Assembly: GCA_026770025.1 (NCBI GenBank)
Contig: JAMXDE010000057.1
Span: forward strand, 328,445-392,444
DNA from: Craspedostauros australis
Taxonomy: Eukaryota; Bacillariophyta; Bacillariophyceae; Mastogloiales; Achnanthaceae
Direction: 5' to 3'
Length of the DNA stretch: 64,000 nt
Shown in pieces: positions 22,272 through 34,111 of this stretch. A program made the position numbers and the translations under genes. The stretch's first letter is position 1. Each line of letters starts with the position of its first letter. The notes below the pieces were generated by a model. That model ran no database searches. It had not been told where the DNA came from and saw only the letters and a list, made by a program, of their open reading frames with translations.

Positions 22272-22663
22272 TTAATTTTGGCGTTTGACTGGCTGGAACA
22301 CGTATCCACGACACAAATTATGAGTGTCGCGACAATTCATCGCGTTGTTGGCTGGCGCCATCTGCTTCGTTCTTTTCTGTGCGCTTGTTCTGGGTGTTAG
22401 CGCACCTCCACTTGCATCGTGGTACTTGCTTGTTCTAGTTTTGTCGCCTTCTGCGTCAACAAAACCATGCTAATGTGTGTCTGCTGTCCGACAAGCTTGG
22501 CTACGTCTATTTTACAGTCTTTTCTTAGCGGATGCGTTTGCGTTTGTGTTTAACTTGTCTTCCACTGCAACTACGTTCTACCCCATTTGCAATTCTTTCT
22601 TTCATTCGAGTTTCCGCCGCATCTCTTCATTATAATGCCAATGCAGATTTCTAATGTATCCCT

Positions 22664-22684
22664 CTCTCTCTCTCTCTCTTTCGA
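22664..22684. repeat. (CT)n microsatellite
   Basis: An uninterrupted CTCTCT tract inside the transposon body. Confidence 0.7.
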
Positions 22685-22781
22685 GGTGGCTGTTTTGTTC
22701 AGACCTTTTCTTGTTGATTGTTGCAGCTGCTGCATCCGTTCTTTCATCTTTGTCTTCGTCATTGCTGTTATCATGCTTGTC

Positions 22782-24304
22782 TCACTCTATGTTCGTAAAC
22801 AATTCGGTGAACTCCGTCCTCGTGACTCGGGGAGGATGTCCATCATGGCCGCTGTGGTATTCCCTGTCACCGCAATCTGAATCTTGTTGGGAGACAGTGA
22901 TTGCGGAATCGCTGTCACTTCCGTTTCTGTTTCGGTTGCAACTGCCACTGCCACTGCCATCGTGGTTGTCATTGCCATCGCGGTGGCTGTTGATGTTGCC
23001 ATTGCTATTGCCGCTGACAGTGCCATTGCTGGTGTGGTAGTTTTGGAACATGAGGTCCGCAAGAGACCTCATATCAGCAGAGAGCCTATCTTGGGTGTAG
23101 CGCAACTGAGAAGTCTCTCGCTCCAAGCTGTCACGATCCTCCTACCAGCAGTGGCATGTATCGCGCATTTTCTGTTGCTGATTCAACATGTGCTGGATGA
23201 ATTGGCTGTTGTTTCTGTTGTTGTTATTGTCATTGCTACTGTCCCTGTCCTTGCTGCCATTTCTGTTGCCGTTTCCATTGCCGATATTGTGGATGTGTGC
23301 GCTTGCCTCCACAGCTGGTACTGAAAGGGGGGAAGCAGACCAGACCACCATGATTGGATGAAGTCCGGCTTGGGTGGGAGCAGGAGGCATTGCCACATGC
23401 AGCCAATCTGCGAGCTTGTTTCGATTTTGTTCAGCCTGTTGAGGAGGCTTGCAGTGTTCTGCATCTTCTGTTCCATACTCACGTGTGGCCTCTTATCAGG
23501 CTTCGTTGTGGTGGATGACATGCAGAAAGATGAGGCATTCTCTTCACTTCCTGCTGCCTTCTGTTTGCACGCGGCTTTGCCGGCCTATTCCTTTGAGATT
23601 GCAGGGCGCAGGGCGAGCATGTGGGATCTTTGCTTGCTGTTGATGCTATTGCATCCTTGAATTCTTTGCTCCAAGGTGACGCAATCCTTGGTGTAGTTCT
23701 TGCGCTCCTGTATCAGGTTGGTGAGCTCATCGAGCCACTGCTTCATATTCTCCGTCATGCCGCTGCAGCAAGGGGTGCGCTTCAGGAGTGTTTTGGTGAG
23801 CTTCAGGAAGTTATTGAATTGGTTGGCCAATGCGGACTCTTGTGGCATATTCAGCAACACCGTGGAGTTCTGCTGGTGGAGTTCGTTGCAGATGATTGTC
23901 CATGCTGTGCCAATGAGTGGTATCCATGGCTTGTTTGGAAGCCTGGTCATCACATTCATGGGGATTCTGTTGCATGGTTGCAGTATGTGCAGCCAAGGCA
24001 AGCAGTCCACCTTTCCCTTCAGTTTGTAGTACATTGGAGGGAAACGCTATGCGGCCTTGCCAACAGTGGTGGTGGGATCAGGCCATGAAGTGGGCTGATT
24101 ACTGTTGCTACCGACTGTCACAATTTTGAAGACTGAGGTAGGAGGAGCTGACGGCTTCTTGCAATGGCATGCCCTCTTGTTGTTCGTCTGGTCCGTAGAT
24201 GGCGGTGTTGTGCAGGGTAAGCCATCAGTGACAGACATAGTGCGGGATTCGTTGTTGTTGCATTCCATGTAGGCAACACCTGCATCCTGAGGAGACTGCA
24301 CCAA
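22782..24304 (-). pseudogene. Decayed transposon-borne reading frame with in-frame TAG codons
   Basis: On the minus strand one frame runs from ~24304 to ~23300, broken only by TAG at ~24047 (KAA*RFPPMYYKLKGK) and ~23585 (AISKE*AGKAACKQ). It shifts by one base in an Asn/Gly-rich region (about 23300-23396) and continues to 22782, with another TAG at ~23142 (CHCW*EDRDSLERE). Visible parts are a KRACHCKK Cys pair, a Trp-containing helical region (NKPWIPLIGTAWTIICNELH) and FLKLTKTLLKRTPCCSGMTE, which resembles the K-L-x-K-T-K-K-P-T-G-D-P motif of Myb/SANT-like accessory proteins of DNA transposons. After these comes a coiled-coil-like part (LERETSQLRYTQDRLSADM). A 5' acceptor-like ttggtgcag near 24304 suggests further exons upstream. 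The function is unclear and the Myb-like comparison is weak. Confidence 0.5.
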
Positions 24305-25236
24305 CGTGAATACATTGGGAAATCATGTGATGGTTGGTGGCTGCTTCACGTCGTCGGCATAGGAAGGTGGTTGTATCGTGCAAGTGGATGGCATGGGAGA
24401 CTGCGCTGCAGTCCCATCAGGATGGTCACTGTTGTTGTTGAGGCGAGGGGTGGAGAGATAATCGAAAGGATGGGATGGATCAATGATGGAAGAATGTGGC
24501 TTGTTGTTGATTTGGCAAGAAGATGTACAGTGGGGTGGGGTATGGATGAATTGGCTGTTGTAGGTGGGTGTGGATCAGAGGAAAGCAAAAACGTAGAGTG
24601 GTTTGGATGATGCGGATGATGCAGAGGAAGCATGTGATGCAATGTAATCCCATGGCATGGATGTGTTGCGGTGGTTCTCCTTGACGTCGTGGTTTGAAAT
24701 GGAATGCAAATGAGATAGCCCAGCGACAAGCATGGAGCAATGAAGACGACAAGAACAAGAAAACAACGCAGAATAAAGTACGATGATTGGCTAATGTTCG
24801 GTTAACGCATGGAGCTGCTAGTTTGCCGGAACTGTGCAAGCTTAGAACATATCAGCTTGGAGCGCACGAACTTAAATCTATTCGGCTTGCGCCAAGGGAG
24901 AAGCTCTGATGCCACCCCTCGAAAGGTGTGGCTATCGGGCTGTGGCTCCCTTGCAGGCTTGCTTGTGAAGGGCTGAGCGGAGTGCGAGAGTCCTCTATCG
25001 CAACAACGAGAAATCAACCAAGCTTTTTTTAAATGGACACACAGTTACATGGCTCCGTTGATGAAAGAGGAAACATAACCAGGACACACAAGTTCCAGAA
25101 CACAATTAGAGATCCCCCCAACACCCATAAGTGACGCAACTGAAAGCAGATGTTGTAGAACATTATAGAATATAATAATATAGAATAATATTCTGGAATA
25201 CTATTGAACAGATTGGCGTGTGGATGTGCAGATGGC

Positions 25237-25471
25237 AAAAAAGAACGAAGCAGATGGCACCAGCCACAACGCGATGAATTGTCGCGACACTCATAATTTG
25301 TGTCGTGGATACGTGTTCCAACCAGTCAAACGCCAAAATTAAATGTCCTCAGGAGGACAGATACGTTTTCTGTCTTCCTGAGGACAGTTACGATGCATGT
25401 CAAAAATAAATGTCCTCAGGAGGACAGATAGCACTAAATGTCCTCCTGAGGACCGAAACTTTCCTTACGGA
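25237..25471. repeat. Right terminal inverted repeat of the transposon
   Basis: Reverse complement of the left end: about 115 bp of high identity, then three TGTCCTC.TGAGGACA-type palindromes, then TTTCCTTACGGA at the tip. The palindrome arrays differ in number and spacing between the two ends. The outermost 38 bases now encode the C-terminus and stop of the guanylate cyclase/phosphodiesterase protein. Confidence 0.8.
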
Positions 25472-28400
25472 TATATCTCGCCACCACGTCCTGACCCCGT
25501 GTTGCCCATTCCTGGCGGTTGGCCTGCGCGTAGTTCAAGTACTCGTCGCTCGATACGCCGAACACGCCGCAATCCTTCAACTTCTTCGCCAACGGGATGA
25601 TGTAGAAATCGAAGAACCCGAGCTCGCCCTTGTACCAACCCAAGGATGGGTCGTTCTCTGCCTTGCCGGCCTTGTACGCGACGTACATTTCATGGAACAG
25701 CTTCTCATTCCACTTTTGGTAGACGTGCCAATCTGTGGTTGCACAGCAGAAGGTTGGAGAGGATGAATGGCAGGGATACAATCGGAGCACAGGCAGTGCG
25801 TGAATGTCAAGATATGTAGAGTAGAGCAATGCGAAAGGGAAATATAGTTGAGATCATGTTGCTGCCGAATCGTGATCGTACAGCTGGCATGCTGCCAAAG
25901 AGGTGCTCGAGCACACACGAACCCGCAAGCACGTAATCACACAATCACATCACATGCATCACATCAACTCAACTCATTTCACGAAACTGTCACAAAGCGA
26001 TCTGACTTACGTTGCATCGTGTGCGAGACATCCGAGGCCTGGATGAGATGCTCAATGACAATGGTGGCCATTCGGTTGGCATCTTCCTCGCTGTTGCTTC
26101 CCTTCGATGAATCGCTCGTAAGGGTGCCGGAATGGTCCAAGCGTGTGTGTTTGGCTTGTGGCTTGTCGAATGCTTTGGCCCAACGGGCTTTGCGGAGGGC
26201 GTTGAGCTCTTTGTCCATGATGTCCGTAGCAAGCACGGCGTTCACCAGCAGCTGGCGGAATCGCATGAGCTCCTGCTTGGTGGAGTAGATGCACTCTCGC
26301 ATCTCACGGTACTGCGGGGACATCATCAGATCCCATGCAATATCGAAGGAATTTTGCTCTGCAACGCTCTTGTTCTTGTACTTGCTGGCGATATCCACCC
26401 CCTCCTTCACCAACTGGGAGTTGGGAAGGCCGGTGTGATCAACATCATGAATCAACGCAGCAAGCACGCATGCGAATTGCGTGATGGGATCGGACGTGAT
26501 GCCGAAGGTGAACTTGTGAAGCGCGTCTCCGTTGCTCTCCTTGTAGCACATGTCGTTGTAGTCAATCGCCTCCTTCCTCACGATTCGGGAAAGGAGCTTG
26601 ACGGTGGATTGGACCACGTGGCTGGCATGCGAGAAGGAATGGAACGGGTTGGATCGGTACATTTGGGAGATGGTGAAGACGAAGTGATCGACCTGCGACC
26701 TTACGGCGGGGCTCAGCTCTATCGCGGACGGATCCTGCTGGTACGGCAGCGATTCGCTGGGGAGCTTGATGACTTCCTGCACTTCGTCGAGGGCTGTTCC
26801 ATGGCGTTGGGGCAACTTGATGTCACCATGGCGGCTCTTGGGACTATTGAGCAGCTTGAGCTGGTCCTTCGAGCGCATTGCAAGGATTCGCCTGATCATG
26901 CCCTTCATCACATCGGCATTCCACTGGACCTCCAGCTGCGAGGTGTTCGACATCGCTCCGTATCGCCTTCCCACGAAGGAGTTGGTGTGCTTTGGATTCC
27001 CAGACGAATGTTGCTCGGTAAATGTGTTCAGGGACTCGCTCGACATTTTCTTGGCCAAAGCTCTGGAAGAATCGTGCGTTGTTGATGTTGCCGATTGCTC
27101 AGATGACTCGTGCTGTGTATCGACATGGAGGTGTGCGTTGCCAACCTTCACCTGATTCATGATGACAGTATCCATGGCTTGGAGGATGGGCATCTCCTCG
27201 TGGATCTTCTGGATGATCCAATATGTCTGGAGCTCACCCTTACCCTTGGCGCAGATTCGGTCCGCGCGTGGCTCCAGCCAAGCCTTCTTGCCAGCGGCAG
27301 TGAGGGCGTCGGCAGTGTCCTGCGACACCTGGATCTTGTTGGGCGCTCCGAGCGCCTCGATACGTGCGGCGGTGTTGACGGTGTCACCGAAGAGTTGAAA
27401 TCTTGACTTCTCGCCACGGAGGACACCTGCGGTCACTGGGCCGGAGTGAAGTCCAAAACGCATAGTGAGGTCGCCGGTGTCTGGGCCCAGCTTGGCAGCC
27501 AGATCCCTCATGACGACTCGCAGCTTCGAGACGCAGAGCTTCGCAAAGCGCACCATGATGACAGCGTGGTCGGGGGTTGGATCTGGCAATCCAGCCGCAG
27601 CCACGTAGCAGTCGCCCACCGTTTCGACCTTGAACACCTTGAGCTTTTTCGCGATGCGATCAAAGGACGAATACAGCGTCTCCAGCAAGGAGAAGACCTG
27701 CGCCGGTTCTCGCATACTTGACCAGGCTGTGTTGTTGTATCACATGGTCGAATAGTGTGGTGTGTCGTCGTACCGTGTGTCATCGTATCGTATCGTGTTC
27801 GGTTTGGTATTGCGTTCAAGGTACGAGAATGGACCAATGCGAAGGATGCAAGTAGAAAGTGGACCATGAGTTGTGAAGGAATGTGTGAGGGTTCGAGATA
27901 TCTCGTGATCGACAGGGGTTAAGTGATCGGAGGGTGATTGGAGCGTGATGCGAGGGCAAGTGTTTCCAAGTTGGGAGTACCGCGCGCTAATGTTTGACAA
28001 GAAGGGACAAACATACTGCGGGGGATTGGAGCCCGTGGTGCTCTTCTTGTAGACGAGGGTTTGCGGCGTGTTCCTTCCGCGTACTATGGAAAGCTTGTCT
28101 GTGACTGCACCAACACAGCACAACACAAGAGGAACCACGGAATGATTGATCTTGCTCACGTACCTGTGAAGCCCACAATGTCCGCAAACATGACAGTAAC
28201 GTGGAGGAAGAGATCGGCGATGGGCATTGGCTTGTTCGTTGTTGATGCCATCAGATCCAATCCAGGGTCCATGAACTGGCCCTTGCCAAGACCTTTGTTG
28301 CCTTCGTCGGATGAGGACTCTGGGTTGGCTGCGCCGCCAAAATGTGAGCGGAATGGGAAGAACCTTGGTTCTGGTTTCTTGGCCGCGGTGGGCATTAGAC

Positions 28401-30218
28401 GATCCTTGACGCTGGCTGGGAACAGCGAGTTGATCAGAGCGTCGGAGCGCTGGGCCTTCTTCATCACGTAGGCCTGACGCCGCTCCACGAAGACGTCGTA
28501 CATGAGGAAGACGATCGCGGTCAGCAGGAAGGTGCCGATAACCATGAGTGTGCTTCTGAGAGGCTCGCTGGTGTGGTATGTGTCGTAGAATTCGGATGAA
28601 GGGTAGACGTGCATCTGGAAGGTGCAGTCCTCGAAGCTCTTGATGGCGCTGAAATCGTACACATGCTCGACGTTGCCGTCTAGGTCTTCGTGGATGCTGT
28701 GATTCCCGAGGTACATGACCTCAGGACCATCGATGAGGTAGGAGAACTCTTGTCCGCACGTGTTGCTAATGACCACGTACACCTGGTCGATGTCTTCGGT
28801 CACGACGTTCTCGAAGAATTCATGCCAATTCACATTGACACTGAGGACAGCTTTCAGCGCCCGTTCGGATTCGAAGATTGAATCAAAGATGGGGACGCCG
28901 AGGAAGGAGGATGGCCACTTCCGGCGGATTTCGGCTGGGTTGTCGAGATTGTTAACCGTCGAGAAGATGGTCGTCTTGAGTTTCATGATGTTCTCGATGG
29001 TGGTCTTGGTTGGCTCTACAGCGAGCGCATCCAGATTGTAGGCGTACGGAGTGAGCCGAATGGGGCTGACGTGACGGTAGGGTGCGAAGTAGCCCGTGTC
29101 AGTTCGCTCTGCACCCTTCACGAGACCTCCGCCAGCAGTGACGTATATGATTGGCGAATACGGCGGCCGCTCGCCGCCTTCGTCACCTTCGAACTTCTTG
29201 GCCATATCCAGCCAATCCAAGTTATCGTTGACGTACTTCTCGTAGGCGTCGACCTCGTCTTCCTTCACCAGCACGTTGATGCCGACAGAGTTCGTCCCCG
29301 TGAACTCGGCCAGCTGTTGTGCTTGTGCCTCGAAGGTAGGGATGGAGACGAACGGCCAGGTTACGTTCTGGATCTCGAAGAAGGCGGTCATCTGAAGAGC
29401 GACCGCCTCGCTGGTCTCCAAAATGGCCTTGGCGTTCAGTTCCGAGACGTCATGGAGACTGTTGGCAACATCCCTGAACTGTGGGCATTCTCATCAGTAG
29501 TGGGTAGCGGGTGATGGGTGATGGTAGAGCGCGGTACACGTACGTATGGTAGGAGATGAATAGGCCGGTGGAGAGAGGCACGATGAGATGTTCGCATCAT
29601 ACGAACATGGGCACATTCAATCGTGTGCCACACAAGCACAAAAGCAGAGAAACGGGAAGGAGAAGGAGAATGTGAGTTCGTGGAAGCCCATCGAGTTCGT
29701 CGTGATGTTGGGCCTGGTCGCTGGGCGTGCATCGTTCGTGTACCAAACGGGGTATCCCGTGATCCCCATGCGATCAGCAGCATACTAATACACGTACGAT
29801 ACCATCGCGTTTGACCATGGCGAGATGATCTGATTCGATGGGCTATTGATGAATGTGTGCGTGATGATGCACGCATGCATGGACTTACCCTTGTCTTGTA
29901 GCCTTGATGCTCCTCGTCGCTCGCGACCCTGTAGACGACAATCGCGCTTGACACTGCGGCCAGCAGGAGGATGACGCACATGATCGTCTTCGAGCCAAGG
30001 AGCCACCTGGATGGCCTCCATCTCCCTACTGATTTCTCCTCGGACGCCGTGGATGCAGACGAAGAGATTGTCTGCCTTCCGCTCATGCTGTAGGCGTACG
30101 ATGATTGATCGCCGCTGTCCGATCCGACGGATGCGGCCCCATCTCCATCGGAGGAATCAGGCGTGGTATCGTCAGCATAGTTCCCCGTGTGGCCCATGCG
30201 TTCGTCCGGTCGCTTCAT
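25434..30218 (-). CDS. Receptor guanylate cyclase fused to cyclic-nucleotide phosphodiesterase (four exons, ~1219 aa)
   Basis: Exons are 30218-29889, 29478-28164, 27726-26011 and 25732-25434. All introns are GT-AG (gtaagt, gtacgt, gtaagt donors) and the joined length, 3660 bp, stays in frame. Order: disordered N-terminus; membrane helix ~78-98; extracellular sensor domain ~110-415; membrane helix ~418-440; class III cyclase domain from ~540 (MFADIVGFTAWSS and KVETVGDCYVAAAG supply the two metal-binding Asp); then a PDEase_I/HD domain from ~900 with HSFSHASHV, LIHDVDHTG and EQNSF. The Glu in KVETVGD favours GTP, but the position usually Cys in guanylate cyclases is Gln (RFQLFGDTVNTAARIEA). The protein should both make and break down a cyclic nucleotide, probably at the plasma membrane. 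The last ~12 residues and the stop come from an inserted transposon. The start is the ATG giving MKRPDERMGHTGN. Confidence 0.88.
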
Positions 30219-32872
30219 GATGATTGCTTTGCTTTCCGTCCGAGCTTGCTCTTGATGTTCAATTTGGTCTGCTTTGCTTTGCCTTCTCGTTGGTGCTTTT
30301 CTTGATGCTGTTGATTGTCGATGATTGCGATTTGTGAGCACAATCGGTTTCTCCTGCAGCTGCTGGTGATCTCTGTTCTACTTGTTCTCTACAATTTCCT
30401 CCTTTGGCTTTTCCCCGAACCCGCTTTGCCATCACGCGTCCAAATGCGTGAGGGTCGCTTGATAAACAGCGTCGAACCGGTATGTCGGAGGATGATGGAG
30501 GTACATGCAGCATCCGTAAGAAGGAGGTCGTGTCAAGGTGACAGGCCTTGCTCCCATCGTCACGAACATCGCGCTCAACCACCAACAGTCATCGTTACAA
30601 CCCCTCGTTCCCTCCCCCAGGGAAGTCAGAAATGCACAGAATGGGCCCAAAGGAGGGAGCAGAAGAGAACATCAACGCGATTGGGAGTTCTTGTTTGGGT
30701 CGTCGTTTTGGTCGTTCATCGGGCTCCACGCGATTGTAAAGTGGATTATTCCGTTCGCAATCAGAGAGTCATAAGCGTCCCTTCGCAGTTCCCATCGCCT
30801 ACTGGGAAAATTCTCGTGATGCTCTGCGTGCCATTTGGTAAGGACACGAGAGCATCTCCCACAACACCAAACGAACCCAAAACGATACTCATGCCCGTGT
30901 TCGTGGCTGGTTGACCAGAATGAGACGATGATTCCTTGGGCGCGATTTATTTGCGCTCCCCAGAATCATAGAAGCGCAGGTGGTGTGTACGGTGGACGTC
31001 ACCGATGACATTCCTCCCCTTGCGCGAGAAGCACGGATCGCGCAAGAGCAGAAAGAAATCAGAGCGGCAACCAATGTGGATTGATACAAAACCACTACCT
31101 TCACAATGTCTTCCTTGATGGTAAAGTCTCTTTGAAGGAGAGGACACGGTATCAGCATTTATCCTACTTCGTCCTCACAGGAATGTACGCGCGAGAGCGG
31201 ATTTGTATTGGCGGCCATGCGTATCTGAGAGAAATTTGTGGCCAGAGAATCGGTCAGAGCAGTTCGTAGCCCGTATTCGTACTAACGCGGAGAGAGGATG
31301 CACCCTCGCAGAAAGCCATGACGAACCTCCTCTTTCTTCGGGGAGGGGGAGCGTTCTGCATTGAGTGCTATCGCGTCTGACACCATCGCTCGTATTGTAC
31401 TATACATACCACTCAATCAATCCGCTCCTGGATGATCATGGAACGAATGCAGAGGTGCCACAAGGGCGACCCACAAGATGATGGATGATGGATGAAACCA
31501 ACTGATGACCATTGGCGACAGTCGCTCGTCAACAGGCATCGTTAGATGCCAGTCAGCCAAGACCGACGCATTCAGCGCCGGTCCATGCAAAGGGACATTG
31601 ACAAACCGAAGACTACGCCTGACCGAGACTTCGTTTCGTCGAGGTGATGCATAGTGGTCATTGATGCAAGACGCTGACATCCGCGGGCGTTTAAGAATGA
31701 ATCCGTAGCTGGGAGGTATGCGGCACGGCAGAGCACCACGGCTGCGCGTGCGGCTGTGGACGTCATTGCTGCCGCTATCGCCTCCGCATCCTTGTCGATG
31801 TCCATGTCGTTGCTGTTGCTGTTGCTGTTGCTGTTGTCGTTCTCGTGCTCATCGGTGCGATGGATCCCAGGTTTCTGCAATTCCGGGGCAAGTTCGTACT
31901 CGTAGATCCATGCGCGAGCTCTAGAATAGGTCGTGCTGTTCGCGGAATGGGATCAATGGCCCTTCGAGATGCTACGGTTCCGCTTCTGATGGGCCATTGC
32001 GGTATTGGATGTGGGTTGAGTGCGTCGCAGATGAAGCGTATCACGGCACGCTGGGGCCACTTCTACCCTGGCGGGCATGTACGAAGTTGCCTGGAACGGA
32101 CAGAACGCATCATGCGCGTCTCAATGTGTTCATTGAGCTTTCGAAAACAGCCTTCTTCCCCTATCAACCTTCTGATCCCAATCACGTTCCTTGGATTTAT
32201 GGAATACTCCGATAAGAGCACACGGGTTGCAAGGAACGGAGCGCCGCCTGGCTGCAGTTCTGTCCGGACAGATGCCATCATCTCATGGCGAGGGCATCTT
32301 GTTCGAATCCTGCACAAAGACGCCACCTCCTGAAAGCTCGTCTTCTCCTCCATCTCGCTTCTCGCGGGTAGGCTCATTGTTCCTCGTGCCATACTCGCAC
32401 TTCCATGCCCTGGATCCAGAGCACTAATAGTTCGTACCTGTGCAGCGTGTGGCATGCACATTCCTGTGCTCGCCCGCTCTCATTCCCTTCCGCCGCCACT
32501 GAAAATGAAACGAACAGCGAGGAACGTCAAACCAAGCCGTGGCCCAAAACGTGAGCACCAATTGGTTGTGTTGGCGCTTTCAGCACAAATGGTCGATTTA
32601 TCCACGACTCGATTGTACGAAGGATACCGAACGACGGGCAGACCATGATACCATGCCCAACCAAAAGCGATGGCAAACAATCCACCCCAAACCGCGACCT
32701 CGACACGTCTCTCTTTCTCTGCTCTCTCTGCCCGTCTTCGGCGGACGCGCATCGGCAGCACCCCATCTCCCGAACCCTGGGGCATCCTCATCAATACCTG
32801 CACATACCAACACACACATCCACTGCCACATCCATCCATCCGCACACACGCCGGACAAGAAACTGCATTATT
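30219..32872. other. Divergent intergenic region, no supported gene
   Basis: This lies between the divergent cyclase/phosphodiesterase and CCCH/RRM genes. It includes a (TTGCTG)n tract at ~31806-31836 and, at its right end, a CA-rich leader (about 32800-32872). Short reading frames on both strands have no recognisable domain. Confidence 0.5.
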
Positions 32873-34111
32873 ATGGACGCTACCGATGATACCGCCACCG
32901 CCGATGCCGCGGAAACAAACATCCACGATGATGCTGAAGCGAAGGAATTCAAGCTCCACATTTCACGGGTTCCGACATCGTTCGATGAGGACATCGTTGC
33001 GAGGATCCTGCGAGATGAGCTGAAGCAGGAGGATGCCATCACGGAGGTCGTGCTGATCTACCCCAGAGATCCCTCTGGCGATGACGATGCCAACAAATCG
33101 AACGAAAATGAGTACTCCGGCAACGCAAGCAGCAATGACAACAGCAACCATGAACATGGTGGGGAGCATGGCGATGAAAAGCCGACGCATCGCGGATTTG
33201 GGTTCGTGACGGTGTCATCGCAGGCAGTGCTGGATACGTTGCTGCGGGATCACACAACCGTCCGTGGTGGACGCAAACCAGCCTCGCACAAGCAGCACAC
33301 CATGTACCTGCGCCCGTACCAAGTCATCGACAAGGCCGATGAGACTCGCCAGGAGGTTTGCTATCTGTGGTCCGAATTCCGATGTCCCTACGGCGACGCC
33401 TGCAAATTCCAGCACGTCGGTCCTGGCGGCGTCAAGCTGCTGGGAGACAAGACGGCGACAAAGAAGAAGAAGAAATGCTTCCAATTCAAGAAGACCGGCA
33501 AGTGTTCGCGCGGCGATGATTGTCCCTTTTCGCATGACGTTGCCACACCCAAAGTGGACGACGCCAAATCCACCACGAAACGATCCAACGCGGAGAAGGA
33601 TTGCATCTCGTGGAAGACCAAAGGCAAATGCAAGAAGAAGGAAACCTGTCCCTACCGCCATGATGAGGCATTGCGCCAAAAGGTTCTGCAAAAGAAGGCC
33701 GCCAAACGCAAATCGCAGGAGGCCACCACACAGCAGCAGCAGGAGCAGCACAAAGAACGACAGCCGTTGTCGGTGCGCGTGTTTGGCATGAACTACGAGA
33801 CGACGCAGCAGGACATCGAGAACTACTTCCAGGACTGCGGCAAGATAGTGGAGATCACGTTTCCGACCTTTGAGGACAGCCAGCGGTCGAAGGGATATTG
33901 CGGCGTGCTGTTCACGAGTCCCAAGGCTGTGGCGAAGGCAATCGAGATGGACGGCAACGAATTCATGGGTCGGTGGTTGCGGATTCAGGCCGGGAAGATG
34001 TACCTGAAGAAGTGGGAAGAGTTCCATCAGACGCATCAGGAGCAGAACAGGAAAAGGAGAATGGATTCCTCGTATGGAGACGGCCGGCGGTATGGCAACA
34101 GCTTGGAATGA
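32873..34111 (+). CDS. RNA-binding protein with two RRMs and three CCCH zinc fingers (412 aa)
   Basis: I chose the ATG at 32873, which begins MDATDDTATADAAE after a CA-rich leader. The frame is open further upstream but gives non-conserved peptide. Residues ~25-145 form a first RRM-like domain (FKLHISRVPTSFDEDIV ... GFGFVTVSS) interrupted by an Asn/Gly/Glu-rich insert. Three zinc fingers follow: CYLWSEFRCPYGDACKFQH (C-x7-C-x5-C-x3-H), then CFQFKKTGKCSRGDDCPFSH and CISWKTKGKCKKKETCPYRH (both C-x8-C-x5-C-x3-H). The C-terminal RRM (~300-375; VRVFGMNYETTQQDIENYF ... GYCGVLF) has nucleolin-like RNP motifs. A Lys/Arg-rich tail follows. The family acts in mRNA processing or stability in nucleus or cytoplasm. 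No closer assignment can be made. Confidence 0.85.
   Translation: MDATDDTATADAAETNIHDDAEAKEFKLHISRVPTSFDEDIVARILRDELKQEDAITEVVLIYPRDPSGDDDANKSNENEYSGNASSNDNSNHEHGGEHGDEKPTHRGFGFVTVSSQAVLDTLLRDHTTVRGGRKPASHKQHTMYLRPYQVIDKADETRQEVCYLWSEFRCPYGDACKFQHVGPGGVKLLGDKTATKKKKKCFQFKKTGKCSRGDDCPFSHDVATPKVDDAKSTTKRSNAEKDCISWKTKGKCKKKETCPYRHDEALRQKVLQKKAAKRKSQEATTQQQQEQHKERQPLSVRVFGMNYETTQQDIENYFQDCGKIVEITFPTFEDSQRSKGYCGVLFTSPKAVAKAIEMDGNEFMGRWLRIQAGKMYLKKWEEFHQTHQEQNRKRRMDSSYGDGRRYGNSLE

Larger units (their letters stand above)
22143..25471. mobile_element. 3.3-kb DNA transposon with terminal inverted repeats
   Basis: Both ends begin TCCGTAAGGAAA (left in plus, right in minus orientation) and are flanked by TA (22141-22142 and 25472-25473), the target duplication used by Tc1/mariner-like and some other elements. 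Inside each end is an array of TGTCCTCCTGAGGACA-type palindromes. Next comes a ~115-bp nearly identical inverted block (about 22262-22376 and 25237-25352), including GCGTTTGACTGG and the shared ending TGCTTCGTTCTTTT. The body holds a decayed reading frame on the minus strand, microsatellites and AT-rich DNA. No transposase catalytic domain was recognised, so the element may be non-autonomous. It sits inside the last coding exon of the guanylate cyclase/phosphodiesterase gene. Confidence 0.85.

Noticed and set aside
30315-30914. 199-codon plus-strand frame with a hydrophobic N-terminus
   Set aside because: It begins inside the 5' region of the divergent cyclase gene and becomes Arg/Pro/Ser-rich without domains.
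31845-32333. 162-codon plus-strand frame
   Set aside because: No recognisable domain, and frames on the other strand are of similar length.
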